Shown here: positions 9,155 to 18,135 of the stretch, piece after piece
Layout of the letters: every line of letters begins with the position of its first letter
How positions within the stretch are numbered: the first letter of the stretch is position 1
Origin: Hyphomonas sp.
GTDB lineage: Bacteria; Pseudomonadota; Alphaproteobacteria; Caulobacterales; Hyphomonadaceae
Length of the DNA: 64,000 nucleotides
Assembly (NCBI RefSeq): GCF_013823385.1
Contig: NZ_PNMA01000015.1
Span: 1 to 64,000, forward strand
Direction of reading: 5' to 3'
Notes under the pieces: generated by a model
The model's input: the letters and a program-made list of their open reading frames with translations, nothing else
What the model was told of the DNA's origin: nothing
The model's database searches: none
Program-made: the position numbers and the translations under genes

Positions 9155-10081
9155 TCAAACCGCCCCCAGCCACAGGATCAGGGCCCAGGTGAGCGGCAGG
9201 GTGATGGCCGCCAGCAGCGTCTGCACGGCGATCAGGTTAGCCGCCAGCGTCGTGTCGCCGCCGAGTTCGCGGGCGAGGACGTAGGAGTTGGGGGCGGTCG
9301 AGGTGGCCGCGCAGAGAAGCGCGATGGCGAGCGGCAGGCCGCTGAGGCCGATCATCAGGCCGATGGCCAGGACGAGCGCGGGCATTCCCAGGAGGCGGAT
9401 GAGCGACCAGGTGAAGGTGCGCAGGCCCGCGCGGGTCAGGGCTTTGAGGTCTACGCCCGCCCCGGCGCTGAGAAGGCCGGTGGCGATGGCGGCGCTGGCG
9501 AGGATGCGCAGGGTTTCATCTATCGCGGCCGGAATCTCAATGTGGGCCGCAGCCAGGCCGATGCCGATGACGCAGGCGATGACCAGCGGATTGCGTGTCA
9601 TGGCGAGGAATGGCCGGGGTTTGGTGCCAGGCGGGCGCTCGGCATGGGCGGTGAGGGCGTAGACGGAGAGGACGTTTGCCGCCGGGATCATCACGGCGGC
9701 GGCAAGGCCTACAAGGGCGACGCCTTCATCGCCAAAGAGCGCGGCGCCGAGGGAGAGCGCGATGATCGTGTTCCAGCGGACGTTTGACTGGATGATCGTG
9801 CCGATGGCGGGGCGGCTGATCCCCGGCCAGCCATAGGCGGCGAGGCCGATGACGCCCATCAGGCATTGGGCGGCGATGAGGGTGACGACCATCTGCCAGG
9901 GCGCGGTGTCGAACTCGGCATTCGCCAGTGCGCGCACGATAAGGGCGGGCAGGAGCACAAGGAAGGAGAGCCGGTCGATCGAGCGGAAGGCTTCGGGCGC
10001 GATCCAGCGGCGGGTGGAGAGAAGTTGCCCGAGGGCAACGATCAGGATGACCGGCAGGAGCGCGATCAGGAAGGCGCTCAT
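9155..10081 (-). CDS. AEC family (auxin efflux carrier-like) transporter
   Basis: A 308-aa inner-membrane protein with about ten hydrophobic helices in two inverted halves. The start [18 protein letters not shown] and the polar segment [14 protein letters not shown] are of AEC/MFT type. Bacterial members export or exchange organic and amino acids; the substrate cannot be read here. The start ATG overlaps the stop of ruvX by 4 bp, so it is probably translated from the same message. Confidence 0.82.
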   Translation of the reverse strand: MSAFLIALLPVILIVALGQLLSTRRWIAPEAFRSIDRLSFLVLLPALIVRALANAEFDTAPWQMVVTLIAAQCLMGVIGLAAYGWPGISRPAIGTIIQSNVRWNTIIALSLGAALFGDEGVALVGLAAAVMIPAANVLSVYALTAHAERPPGTKPRPFLAMTRNPLVIACVIGIGLAAAHIEIPAAIDETLRILASAAIATGLLSAGAGVDLKALTRAGLRTFTWSLIRLLGMPALVLAIGLMIGLSGLPLAIALLCAATSTAPNSYVLARELGGDTTLAANLIAVQTLLAAITLPLTWALILWLGAV

Positions 10082-10533
10082 GGGCGCTGCTCCAGCCGCG
10101 AGAGGGCGTCCTGCAGGATGATCGCGGCGGCGGCGGCGTCGATCCCCGCTTCGCGGTGGCGGCGGGAGGCCCCGGCGGCGCGCAGGACGTCGCCCGCTTC
10201 GGCGGAGGAATAGCGCTCGTCCTGAAAGGCGACGGGCAGGTCTCGCACCTTCAGGAGGCTGGAGACGAGCGTGCGGACGGATTGGGCGCGGGGGCCCATG
10301 CTGCCATCGACATTCAGCGGCAGGCCTACGACGAGGCCAACGGCTTCGCGCTGGTCGTAGATCTGGAAGAGGCGCTCGAGCGCGGGGGCGAGCTTTTTCT
10401 TGAGGATCGTCTCTACGGGCGAGGCCATCATGCGGATGCGGTCGGTGGCGGCAACGCCAATCGTGGCGGTTCCGGGGTCGATGCCCAGAAGAACGCCCTC
10501 GCGGGGCAGGTCGAAGAGATCCACCACAGCCAT
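10078..10533 (-). CDS. ruvX: RuvX/YqgF family Holliday junction resolvase-like protein
   Basis: A 151-aa RNase H-fold protein. [18 protein letters not shown] at about residues 17-34 is the first strand with the catalytic Asp. [15 protein letters not shown] and the terminal [15 protein letters not shown] (last acidic residue) complete the family pattern. YqgF proteins are implicated in 16S rRNA 5-prime processing and pre-rRNA decay, and some cut branched DNA. It is transcribed divergently from gatC across a 90-bp gap and overlaps the downstream AEC transporter gene. Confidence 0.88.
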   Translation of the reverse strand: MAVVDLFDLPREGVLLGIDPGTATIGVAATDRIRMMASPVETILKKKLAPALERLFQIYDQREAVGLVVGLPLNVDGSMGPRAQSVRTLVSSLLKVRDLPVAFQDERYSSAEAGDVLRAAGASRRHREAGIDAAAAAIILQDALSRLEQRP

Positions 10534-10622
10534 GTTCGCTGCGTCCCTTACAGCCTTGATGGGCCTCTGCCTATGGCGTATGGGGCGGGGATTATCAGGA
10601 AGTCTCTTCAGGAATCCGGCCC

Positions 10623-10910
10623 ATGAGCGTTACCCGCGACGATGTCCGCAAAGTTGCCCGCCTGTCCCGCATTGCGGTGCCGGAAGAGCGGCTGGACGAG
10701 CTGGCCGGTGAACTCAATGGCATCCTCGGCTGGATCGACCAGCTGAATGAAGTGGATGTCGAGGGTGTGGAGCCGCTGACCTCGGTGGTGGAGACCAAGC
10801 TGCCGATGCGCGAGGACGTGGTGACGGATGGCAACATCCAGGACCAGGTGCTGGCCAACGCTCCGCGCAGCGAGCACGGGTTTTTTGTGGTGCCGAAGGC
10901 TGTGGAATAA
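10623..10910 (+). CDS. gatC: Asp/Glu-tRNA amidotransferase subunit C
   Basis: A 95-aa subunit that wraps around GatA in the GatCAB complex. The opening [20 protein letters not shown] and the [20 protein letters not shown] helix-turn segment are diagnostic. An AGGA lies about 9 bases before the ATG. GatCAB converts Asp-tRNA(Asn) and/or Glu-tRNA(Gln) to the amide form. Here gatC is separated from gatA by about 2.6 kb containing three genes on the opposite strand, rather than forming a compact operon. Confidence 0.93.
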   Translation: MSVTRDDVRKVARLSRIAVPEERLDELAGELNGILGWIDQLNEVDVEGVEPLTSVVETKLPMREDVVTDGNIQDQVLANAPRSEHGFFVVPKAVE

Positions 10911-11012
10911 GACGCCGAATAAGACCGGCTGCCCGCCTTACATTCCGCGCAGTTGTGCATCACATTGGTTTGAAGGGGCGATTCTTGCCCCGGTCACTGA
11001 AAGTGCGAACCG

Positions 11013-11144
11013 ATGGCCAAGGGTCAAATGAAATCCAAAAAGGAAATCCGCAAACCGAAAGCGGAAAAGCCCAAGGCGAAGCCGGGTGGCCAGCCTGTTG
11101 CTGCGCCGGGCGCGATCAAGGGGCTGGAGCATCTGAAGCGCTAA
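11013..11144 (+). CDS. Small lysine-rich protein (43 aa)
   Basis: A 43-codon frame begins MAKGQMKSKKEIRKPKAEKP and ends IKGLEHLKR, so it is strongly basic and low in hydrophobic residues. Very similar short Lys-rich proteins beginning M-(A/S/P)-KGQ are, from memory, common in proteobacteria without an assigned role; I cannot name a family. It follows gatC on the same strand and ends just before a palindromic repeat. It could bind nucleic acid, but that is inferred from charge alone. Confidence 0.65.
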   Translation: MAKGQMKSKKEIRKPKAEKPKAKPGGQPVAAPGAIKGLEHLKR

Positions 11145-11196
11145 GGCGTTTCGGGGCGCTCTTCGCCACTCTCAATTTGAAAGAACGACCTGCGCG

Positions 11197-11289
11197 CGTC
11201 ACCCCGGAATTGCCGAAGGCAATGTCCAGGGTCCAGAATTGTGGCAGGTCTGGGTCCCGGTCTTCGCCTGCGGCGAAACCGGGATGACG
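11197..11289. repeat. Family-2 two-armed palindromic repeat
   Basis: Left arm 11197-11236 (CGTCACCCCGGAATTGCCG...) and right arm 11250-11289 (CTGGGTCCCGG...CCGGGATGACG) are inverted relatives. Each has its own hairpin (ATTGCCgaaGGCAAT on the left, TTCGCCtgcGGCGAA on the right). The same element recurs at 41083-41178 and in a minimal form at 40896-40925. It lies between the 43-aa gene and the convergent oxidoreductase gene. Confidence 0.8.
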
Positions 11290-11318
11290 AAAGCTGGGAG
11301 GGCCGGTTAGCCTTCTGC

Positions 11319-12458
11319 TTATTTGCTCGGATTGATCAGATACTTCGTGCCCGTGGCCTTGGCGTTGTAGGCGTGGAGGGTGTCGAGATCGAGCGCTTCG
11401 GCGAGCGAGATTTCGGCGGTGTAGTGGCTGGCGAAGGTGGTGGTCAGTTCGTCCATGACGCGCTGGCGCATCTTGGCGCGCACTTCGGCGCCGGCCTTCT
11501 GCAGGAAGGGTGTGAGCAGGTAGCCGGAAAGGTTCCAGGCAAAGCCGACGCCGGGGGGCACCGTGGTCGGCGACATGTCGAGCCGGCCGTAGATGTAGAC
11601 CTGCGTTTCCTGGCCCGAGCCGTAGCGGCTGAACTCTTTCATCTTGCGGCTGGCGGCTGCTTCCATGGCGATCAGCAGCTGGCCGGCGAGCGGGCCGCCG
11701 CCGATGGCGTCGAAGCCAAGCGTGGTGTCGGTCTCGGCAAGCGCGGTGATCAGTTCTTCCATGAAGTTCGGTGAGGTCGAATCGATGACGTATTTCGCGC
11801 CGAGGCCTTTCAGCAGATCGGCCTGTTCCTGCTTGCGGACGATGTTGACCAGCGGGACGTTATCCTTCTGGCAGATCTTCACCAGCATCTGGCCCAGGTT
11901 TGAGGCGGCCGCTGTGTGGACGATGCCCTTGCGGCCTTCCATGCGCATCGTCTCCACGAAGGAGAGCGCCGTCAGCGGGTTGACGAAGCAGGAGGCGCCG
12001 TCGCGCGAGGTGGCGCCGGCGGGAAGCTCCATCACCTGGGCGACGTTCAGCATCCGGTACTGGGCGTACATCTCGCCGCCGAGGCCGGTGACGCGCTTGC
12101 CCAGAAGGGCCTGCGCTGCGGGCGAGGAACCGGCTTTAACGACAAGCCCGGCGCCTTCATTGCCGGCGGGCATGGACAGGTCGAGCCGCGCTGCCATGGC
12201 GCGCAGGGCCGCCTGGGGCACATCGGCGGTGATGACCGGGCGGTCTTTGGTGCCCGATGCCTGGGCGGTGCGCATGTCGGCGCCCCCGACGAGGAGGCCG
12301 AGATCAGACGGGTTGATCGGGGTGGCTTCCACCTGGATCACCACATCATCCGGGCCGGGCTCAGGCACGGCGACTTCGGCGAGCGACAGCTCCAGCTTGC
12401 CGTCTTTGGTGACAAGGCTGCGCAGTTGCAGGCCGGTTGCGGGAACGGTCTGGCTCAT
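11319..12458 (-). CDS. MDR-superfamily zinc-type alcohol dehydrogenase/quinone reductase-like oxidoreductase
   Basis: A 379-aa medium-chain dehydrogenase/reductase. The N-terminal GroES-like part carries VIQVEATPINPSDLGLLVG, typical of the quinone-oxidoreductase branch. A Rossmann NAD(P)-binding segment follows near GIVHTAAASNLGQMLVKICQ. The structural and catalytic zinc Cys clusters of classical alcohol dehydrogenases are not evident, so a zinc-independent reductase is more likely. The ATG at 12458 follows GGAGGAAT; a longer frame from 12512 has no such site. The substrate is unknown. Confidence 0.82.
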   Translation of the reverse strand: MSQTVPATGLQLRSLVTKDGKLELSLAEVAVPEPGPDDVVIQVEATPINPSDLGLLVGGADMRTAQASGTKDRPVITADVPQAALRAMAARLDLSMPAGNEGAGLVVKAGSSPAAQALLGKRVTGLGGEMYAQYRMLNVAQVMELPAGATSRDGASCFVNPLTALSFVETMRMEGRKGIVHTAAASNLGQMLVKICQKDNVPLVNIVRKQEQADLLKGLGAKYVIDSTSPNFMEELITALAETDTTLGFDAIGGGPLAGQLLIAMEAAASRKMKEFSRYGSGQETQVYIYGRLDMSPTTVPPGVGFAWNLSGYLLTPFLQKAGAEVRAKMRQRVMDELTTTFASHYTAEISLAEALDLDTLHAYNAKATGTKYLINPSK

Positions 12459-12508
12459 GGGGGATTCCTCCAATTTTATATCTGGGTCGAGGGAGCCTGC
12501 TGCGCCGC

Positions 12509-12895
12509 TCAAAGCGCCTCGTCAGCAAAGTCCTCGTAATCAATCAGGATTTCATCGCCCGCTTTGAGGGCGACACGCGAGGTCAGGGTGACGGTTTCTG
12601 CTTCGGCGTCAACGTAGAAGTCTGCGTTTGCGTCCGGGCTGTGGTTGCACATGGATATCTTGCCGAAGGCCACGGCGGCCCGCATGGCGCCGTCTTCTGC
12701 GCGCTCATCGACATAGAAGACGTAGTGGTAGACGCGTGTGGTCTTCAGCCGCTCGGTGTCTTCATGGGACAGGATGAGCAGCGGATAGACGCCAAGCAGC
12801 GCGCCGGCCGGTATGTCGGTTGAAGCAAACAATCCGCGTCCGTGAAGGGGCGAGGTTTTGACCTCGACGCGCGCGCCCCCTGATGATGTGGCCAT
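12509..12895 (-). CDS. SET domain-containing protein
   Basis: A compact protein of about 128 aa (134 if a GTG at 12913 is used) made almost only of a SET domain. Motifs visible: SPLHGRGLFASTDIPAGALLG at the start (written here in two halves by fold: SPLHGRGLF then ASTDIPAGA), the SAM/active-site SMCNHSPDANADF, and the closing ALKAGDEILIDYEDF with the catalytic Tyr. SET enzymes methylate protein lysines. Small bacterial versions exist but their targets are mostly unknown. It lies next to the MDR oxidoreductase gene on the same strand. Confidence 0.82.
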   Translation of the reverse strand: MATSSGGARVEVKTSPLHGRGLFASTDIPAGALLGVYPLLILSHEDTERLKTTRVYHYVFYVDERAEDGAMRAAVAFGKISMCNHSPDANADFYVDAEAETVTLTSRVALKAGDEILIDYEDFADEAL

Positions 12896-12949
12896 GGGCG
12901 GGGTGTCTAGCACGCCCGGAGGCAGCCGCCATCCGGGGGCCGGGGAAAA

Positions 12950-13384
12950 TTATTCAGGCTCGGTTTCGGCGGCAGGTTCCGCGGGCTTTTCAGCTTTCGG
13001 GTCCCATTTGCGGATTTCCCGGATGTGGCAGCGCTGGGGGCCCATGCCGGTGCCGCCGGGGCTGTAGCCGACAATGATCGCATCGCTTTTGGTCAGGCAT
13101 CCAGTGGCGGAATCGATGCCAATGCTCTGGGCGTATTCCAGGTCCGTGCAGGCGCCGAACACTTCGACCAGATACGAATCGCGCCCTTCGCGCAGGACGA
13201 CGGTGTTGCGGGTGTTGTTGCTGAAGCCGTCAATGCTGGATGCAAAGCAGATGCGGTCCACCGGCTCGCCAAGGCGCGGGTCATCGGCATAGGCGGCGAT
13301 GCCCTGGGGTTTTGCTGTGCCCGGCGCCGACTGGCAGGCGGCCAGCAGGGCGGTGGTGAAAATGAGGGCGGCGGATCTCAGCAT
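12950..13384 (-). CDS. DUF6491-like lipoprotein
   Basis: A 144-aa exported protein starting MLRSAALIFTTALLAACQSA with a clear lipobox (LLAAC). GGAG lies upstream of the ATG at 13384. The mature part has a RICFASSIDGFSNNTRNTVV segment, a YLVEVFGACTDLEYAQSIGI segment and further Cys residues (GCLTKSD, PQRCHIREI), resembling the DUF6491 pattern. It is probably anchored in a periplasmic leaflet. The function is unknown. It is transcribed divergently from gatA. Confidence 0.7.
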   Translation of the reverse strand: MLRSAALIFTTALLAACQSAPGTAKPQGIAAYADDPRLGEPVDRICFASSIDGFSNNTRNTVVLREGRDSYLVEVFGACTDLEYAQSIGIDSATGCLTKSDAIIVGYSPGGTGMGPQRCHIREIRKWDPKAEKPAEPAAETEPE

Positions 13385-13521
13385 GGGGAACTCCAGGAGC
13401 AGGTGAGCCTTGAGGCACACTGTGCACCCGGCCCGGAACCGCAGCAAGCGGCCTCACGGACACTTGAACTTTTGGGCATTGGGGCCTAGCAGGCGGGGGT
13501 TATTATCCATGGGATTTCCCG

Positions 13522-14994
13522 ATGACCGACCTGACCGACCTGACCCTCGCCGCCGCGCTGGATGGGCTGAAATCCAAGCAGTTTTCCTCGGTGGAGATCA
13601 CGCAGGCCTTCCTGTCGGCCATGGAAAAGGCCCGCATCCTCAATGCCTATGTCGTCGAAACGCCGGAAAAGGCGCTGGAAATGGCGAAAGCCTCCGACGC
13701 CCGGATCGCCAATGGCGAGGGCGGCAGGCTGGAAGGCGCGCCGCTGGGCATCAAGGATCTCTATTGCACCAAGGGCGTTCGCACGACCGCCTGCTCGAAC
13801 ATCCTGGGCGAGTTCACGCCCACTTATGAGTCGACCGTCACCCAGAACCTCTGGGACGAAGGCGCCGTCATGCTGGGCAAGCTCAACATGGACGAGTTCG
13901 CCATGGGCTCGTCCAACGAGACCTCGCGCTTTGGCCCCCCGATCAACCCCTGGCGCCGCAAGGGCGACAATGCCGGGCTGACCCCGGGCGGCTCCTCGGG
14001 CGGCTCGGCCGCGGCCGTTTCGGGCAATCTCTGCCTCGCGGCGACGGCATCTGACACCGGCGGCTCGATCCGCCAGCCAGCTTCCTTCACCGGCACGGTG
14101 GGCATCAAGCCGACCTATGGCCGCGCCAGCCGCTATGGCATGGTGGCGTTTGCCTCCTCGCTCGATCAGGCCGGGCCGATTGCCAAGACGGTGGATGACA
14201 GCGCGCTGCTGCTGGAGATCATGTGCAGCCATGATCCCAAGGATTCCACCTCGCTGAACATCGAGACGCCGGACTGGCGCGCCGATGTGCGCAAGGGCGT
14301 AAAAGGCATGAAGATCGGCATTCCGAAGGAATACCGCATCGAGGGGCTCTCGGAAGAGATCGACGCCCTCTGGCAGCAGGGCATTGCCTGGCTCAAAGCT
14401 GCAGGCGCCGAGATCGTCGACATCTCTCTGCCACACACGAAATATGCCCTGCCAGCCTATTACATCGTCGCCCCGGCGGAAGCCTCGTCCAACCTCGCCC
14501 GTTATGACGGCATGCGCTACGGCGCGCGCGTTGAGGGCAACAACCTGACGGGCACCTATGAGGCGACCCGCGCTGGCGGCTTCGGCAAGGAAGTGCAGCG
14601 CCGCCTGATGATCGGCACCTATGTGCTCTCCTCTGGTTACTATGACGCCTATTACCTCCGGGCACAGAAAGTCCGCACGCGCATCTTCCAGGATTTCGTG
14701 GATGCGTTCGAGCAGTGCGACGCGATCCTGACGCCGGCCTGCCCGTCGCCTGCCTTTGCGTTCGGCGAGAAATCGGGCGATCCGATCGAGATGTATCTCA
14801 ATGACGTGTTCACCGTGACGGCAAACCTTGCGGGTCTGCCGGGGATTGCGGTGCCTGCCGGCCTTTCGGCCAATGGGCTGCCGCTGGGTCTGCAGGTGAT
14901 CGGCAAGGCGCTGGACGAGAGCGCCTGCTTCCGCGTCGGCGGCGCGCTGGAAGAAGCAGCCGGCTTTGTGGCCAAGCCGGAGCGCTGGTGGTAA
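13522..14994 (+). CDS. gatA: Asp/Glu-tRNA amidotransferase subunit A
   Basis: A 490-aa amidase-signature enzyme that hydrolyses glutamine and passes ammonia to GatB. The Ser-cisSer-Lys triad can be read directly: Lys78 in PLGIKDLYC, Ser158 in [12 protein letters not shown] and nucleophile Ser182 in [12 protein letters not shown]. The C-terminal part keeps [19 protein letters not shown]. The length is standard. It is followed 10 bp later by a small membrane-protein gene. It functions with gatC (10.6 kb) and gatB (16 kb) in this window. Confidence 0.96.
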   Translation: MTDLTDLTLAAALDGLKSKQFSSVEITQAFLSAMEKARILNAYVVETPEKALEMAKASDARIANGEGGRLEGAPLGIKDLYCTKGVRTTACSNILGEFTPTYESTVTQNLWDEGAVMLGKLNMDEFAMGSSNETSRFGPPINPWRRKGDNAGLTPGGSSGGSAAAVSGNLCLAATASDTGGSIRQPASFTGTVGIKPTYGRASRYGMVAFASSLDQAGPIAKTVDDSALLLEIMCSHDPKDSTSLNIETPDWRADVRKGVKGMKIGIPKEYRIEGLSEEIDALWQQGIAWLKAAGAEIVDISLPHTKYALPAYYIVAPAEASSNLARYDGMRYGARVEGNNLTGTYEATRAGGFGKEVQRRLMIGTYVLSSGYYDAYYLRAQKVRTRIFQDFVDAFEQCDAILTPACPSPAFAFGEKSGDPIEMYLNDVFTVTANLAGLPGIAVPAGLSANGLPLGLQVIGKALDESACFRVGGALEEAAGFVAKPERWW

Positions 14995-15004
14995 TATCGG
15001 GCGT

Positions 15005-15496
15005 ATGACCCGATTTCTCATCATTTTTGCCATCACGCTGGGTATTTCCTTCGCTCTGATGGCCAGCGTGCTTACCCAGAATGGTTACAGCATGTTTGCC
15101 CCCGAAATGCAGACGATGATCGCTGTCTGCATTGCTGTCGCGCTGTATGTGGCGTGGCGGATTTCCAATGTCCTGCGCCGCCGGCAGGAAGATGCCGTTC
15201 CCGGCGCGGAAGGCAGCAAGAAGCCGGCGCTCGCCCTGGGGCTCGGCTCGCTGACCGGTGGAAAAAGCCGCGCCCTGCGGGAGCGGGAAGCGCGCGTGGC
15301 CGCAAGGCGCCGCCGCCTTATCCAGGAAGGCAAGCTGCAGGAAGAAGAGCCCGCCGCTCCCGAGCCTCCCCTCGCCGCCGAACCAGCCCCCCCGGCTGAA
15401 GCGCCCACGCGCGCAGCCTCCACCGCCACCATGAAGGAAAAGATGGCGGCGCGCGCCGAGCGTGTCAGGCGGGCGCGGGAAGAGGGGAAGATCTAG
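15005..15496 (+). CDS. Hypothetical membrane protein with basic coiled tail
   Basis: A 163-aa protein with two N-terminal membrane helices (FLIIFAITLGISFALMASV and MIAVCIAVALYVAWRI). These are followed by a hydrophilic, Arg/Ala/Glu-rich cytoplasmic tail containing LREREARVAARRRRLIQEGK and a Pro-rich linker. The ATG at 15005 follows gatA by 10 bp, so it is probably co-transcribed. I do not recognise a family. The last 32 bp overlap the convergent gene at 15465-15863. Confidence 0.65.
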   Translation: MTRFLIIFAITLGISFALMASVLTQNGYSMFAPEMQTMIAVCIAVALYVAWRISNVLRRRQEDAVPGAEGSKKPALALGLGSLTGGKSRALREREARVAARRRRLIQEGKLQEEEPAAPEPPLAAEPAPPAEAPTRAASTATMKEKMAARAERVRRAREEGKI

Positions 15497-15863
15497 GCGG
15501 GCGAGAGACGGGTTTGGCCTTCGCCGGCGTAACCGGCGCTTTCGTGCCCCCGCCGGGGCGGTCTTCATCATCGTTGTCGCTCTGCGGGGCTTCCGCCTCG
15601 GCCCGGTTGCGGTCGGTGATCTGCGAGAGATAGACGCCCGCCCCGATCAGCCCGCCAATCGGCCCGAACTGCAGCAGCATGGCGGCCACGAACACGAAGG
15701 GCACATTCAGCTCCAGATGGCTGAACATCAGAAAGATGCCCGCCACCAGAGCCGCCCCCAGCGCCAGGCCGCAGGCGAAGCCAGCCACAATATGCTTGAG
15801 AAAGCCGCGCGCGATGGGCCGTTCCTCAGCCTTGGCGCCATCGAGGATCATCTTGAACAGCAT
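15465..15863 (-). CDS. Hypothetical two-helix membrane protein
   Basis: A 132-aa protein with two central membrane helices (HIVAGFACGLALGAALVAGIF and FVFVAAMLLQFGPIGGLIGA), an N-terminal amphipathic segment (MLFKMILDGAKAEERPIARG), and a disordered Pro/Lys/Ala-rich C-terminus after DNDDEDRPGGG. It is transcribed towards, and overlaps by 32 bp, the membrane-protein gene downstream of gatA. The family is not recognised. Confidence 0.62.
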   Translation of the reverse strand: MLFKMILDGAKAEERPIARGFLKHIVAGFACGLALGAALVAGIFLMFSHLELNVPFVFVAAMLLQFGPIGGLIGAGVYLSQITDRNRAEAEAPQSDNDDEDRPGGGTKAPVTPAKAKPVSRPPRSSPLPAPA

Positions 15864-16039
15864 GGCCGTGCTGGCTCCTTGTGCCCCTCAGCTGATTTTG
15901 CGCCATCTGCCGCCAATTTGAAGCCCTTTTTTTGCAGCCTTGCAAAGGCAGGCGAGGTGCGGTGTCAGCGTGTCTCGACAGGGCCAGCCGGCGAGGGTTA
16001 GAAGGGCGCCTTAATTGCAGGTATTGATTGAGAGAAGCG

Positions 16040-17548
16040 ATGACCGAGCGCACCCCCTACCGCATCAAAGGCGAAACCGGCGACTGGGAAGTCGTCATGG
16101 GGCTCGAAATCCACGCCCAGGTGGCCTCGAATGCCAAGCTTTTCTCGGGCGCCTCGACCACCTTTGGCGCTGACCCCAACTGCAACGTCTCGCTGGTGGA
16201 TGCCGCGATGCCGGGCATGCTGCCGGTGATCAACAGGTTCTGCGTGGAGCAGGCGATCCGCACCGGCCTGGGCCTGAAGGCCAAGATCAACACCTACAGC
16301 CGCTTCGACCGGAAGAACTATTTCTACCCCGACCTGCCGCAAGGCTACCAGATCAGCCAGTTCGCCCACCCCATCGTGGGCGAAGGCGAGATTGATGTGG
16401 ATGTCGAAGTGCCCGGCAAGGAAGACTATTCCTTCCCCTGCCGCATCGAGCGCCTGCATCTTGAACAGGACGCGGGCAAGTCGATCCATGACATGGACCC
16501 CAACTCCACCTATGTGGACCTCAACCGTTCGGGCGTCGCGCTGATGGAGATCGTCTCCAAGCCGGACGTGCGCTCGCCCGCTGAGGCCGCCGCCTATGTG
16601 AAAAAGCTGCGCGCCATCGTCATTGCGCTGGGCACCTGCGACGGCGACATGGAGAAGGGCAATCTGCGGGCGGACGTGAACGTTTCCGTCTGCCGCCCCG
16701 GCCAGTATGAGAAGTTCCGCGAGACGGGCGATTTCAGCCATCTGGGCACGCGCTGCGAACTGAAGAACATGAACTCCTACCGCTTCATCCAGCAGGCCAT
16801 CGAATATGAGGCCCGCCGCCAGATCGAGATCATCGAGAATGGTGGCAAGGTGGATCAGGAAACCCGCCTCTTCGATCCGGTGAAGGGCGAGACCCGCTCC
16901 ATGCGCTCGAAGGAAGACGCGCATGACTATCGCTATTTTCCGGACCCGGATCTTTTACCTCTTGAGTTCGAGCAGGCCTGGATCGAGGAAATCCGGGCCT
17001 CGCTGCCGGAACTGCCAGACCAGAAGCGCGCGCGCTTCGAGAAAGACTATGGCCTCTCCCGCTATGATGCCGGTGTGCTGACATCGGACGCCGACAAGGC
17101 CGCTTTCTTCGAGGAAGCCGCCAAAGGGCGCGACGCGAAACTCACCGCCAACTGGGTGACGCAGGAACTGTTCGGCTATCTGAACAAGGAAGGCCTTGAA
17201 CTTTCCCAGAGCCCGGTTTCGGCATCCTCGCTGGGCGGGCTGATCGAGCTGATCTCGAACGACACGATCAGCGGCAAGATCGCCAAGGATGTCTTTGCCC
17301 GGATGATTGCGGGTGAGGGCGAGGCAGCGGCCATCGTCGAGAAGCATGGCCTCAAACAGGTCACCGATACCGGCGCGATTGAAAAGGTTGTTGACGAGAT
17401 CATCGCCGCAAACCCCGATCAGGTCGCCAAGGTGAAGGACAAGCCGCAGACCCTCGGCTGGTTCGTTGGCCAGGTGATGAAAGCCTCGGGCGGCAAGGCC
17501 AATCCGAAGGCCGTGAACGACATCCTGAAGGCGAAGCTGGGGATCTGA
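16040..17548 (+). CDS. gatB: Asp/Glu-tRNA amidotransferase subunit B
   Basis: A 502-aa GatB that phosphorylates the misacylated aminoacyl-tRNA and uses ammonia from GatA to amidate it. Evidence: [20 protein letters not shown] near the start, the cradle segment [20 protein letters not shown], and the C-terminal YqeY-like tail ending [19 protein letters not shown] chose the ATG at 16040 because GAGAGAAG lies directly upstream; an in-frame TTG at 16028 is less likely. A 150-bp GC-rich repeat region follows. Confidence 0.96.
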   Translation: MTERTPYRIKGETGDWEVVMGLEIHAQVASNAKLFSGASTTFGADPNCNVSLVDAAMPGMLPVINRFCVEQAIRTGLGLKAKINTYSRFDRKNYFYPDLPQGYQISQFAHPIVGEGEIDVDVEVPGKEDYSFPCRIERLHLEQDAGKSIHDMDPNSTYVDLNRSGVALMEIVSKPDVRSPAEAAAYVKKLRAIVIALGTCDGDMEKGNLRADVNVSVCRPGQYEKFRETGDFSHLGTRCELKNMNSYRFIQQAIEYEARRQIEIIENGGKVDQETRLFDPVKGETRSMRSKEDAHDYRYFPDPDLLPLEFEQAWIEEIRASLPELPDQKRARFEKDYGLSRYDAGVLTSDADKAAFFEEAAKGRDAKLTANWVTQELFGYLNKEGLELSQSPVSASSLGGLIELISNDTISGKIAKDVFARMIAGEGEAAAIVEKHGLKQVTDTGAIEKVVDEIIAANPDQVAKVKDKPQTLGWFVGQVMKASGGKANPKAVNDILKAKLGI

Positions 17549-17563
17549 TTGCCCGCTCCTTGA

Positions 17564-17687
17564 ACCCCTCTCCCCTTGGGGGGAGGGGCAGGGGTGAGGG
17601 GGCGAGGCAAATTACAACTTATCCGCTTATAGCCGGAGAGGGCGCGCCCCTCACCCCCACCCCCCTCTCCCCAAAGGGGCGAGGGGG
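17564..17687. repeat. Family-4 G/C-rich inverted repeat (CCCTCTCCCC type)
   Basis: Left arm 17564-17602 and right arm 17645-17687 are C-rich/G-rich inverted relatives around a 42-bp A/T-richer centre. Each arm contains CCCTCTCCCC followed by GGGGAGGGG or an equivalent. It sits between convergent gatB and the HIT gene and may end both transcripts, but no T-tract is evident. The hairpins at 409-501 look related. Confidence 0.65.
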
Positions 17688-17700
17688 CTAAAAGTACTGT

Positions 17701-18135
17701 TCAAATCGCCGCGCGGATCTTTGCGGCCACCGGTTCCAGCTCTTCCGGCTTTGCCATGGCGCCCGTGCCATGGCGGCCGAGTTCGCGGCCTTCCCACATC
17801 GGGATGATGTGGAAGTGCAGATGGAACACCGTCTGGCCCGCCGGGGCGCCGTTGAACTGGATCACGCGCAGGCCGTCCGGCTTCAGCCCCCATTCCACCG
17901 CCTTGGCCACCCGCTGCACGCGCAGCATGTAGCTGCCGAGATAATCGGGCGGCATGTCGAGGAAATTGCGGGCCTGAACGCCTTTGGGGATCACCAGCGT
18001 ATGCCCTTCGCTTTGGGGAAACACATCCATGAAGGCGAGGGCGACATCATCCTCGAAGACCTTCATGCTCGGCATGTCGCCGCGCAGGATTTTGGCAAAG
18101 ATGTTGTCGGGATCGTAGGCTGCGTGAAGGGTCAT
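17701..18135 (-). CDS. HIT family nucleotide-binding protein
   Basis: A 144-aa histidine-triad protein, MTLHAAYDPDNIFAKILRGD at the start and the triad VFHLHFHIIP (H-x-H-x-H) in the C-terminal third. HIT hydrolases cleave nucleoside phosphoramidates or adenylated substrates. The ATG at 18135 overlaps the TGA of the upstream gene (ATGA), which decides the start over a longer frame. It ends a run of coupled minus-strand genes beginning at 20595. Confidence 0.92.
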   Translation of the reverse strand: MTLHAAYDPDNIFAKILRGDMPSMKVFEDDVALAFMDVFPQSEGHTLVIPKGVQARNFLDMPPDYLGSYMLRVQRVAKAVEWGLKPDGLRVIQFNGAPAGQTVFHLHFHIIPMWEGRELGRHGTGAMAKPEELEPVAAKIRAAI

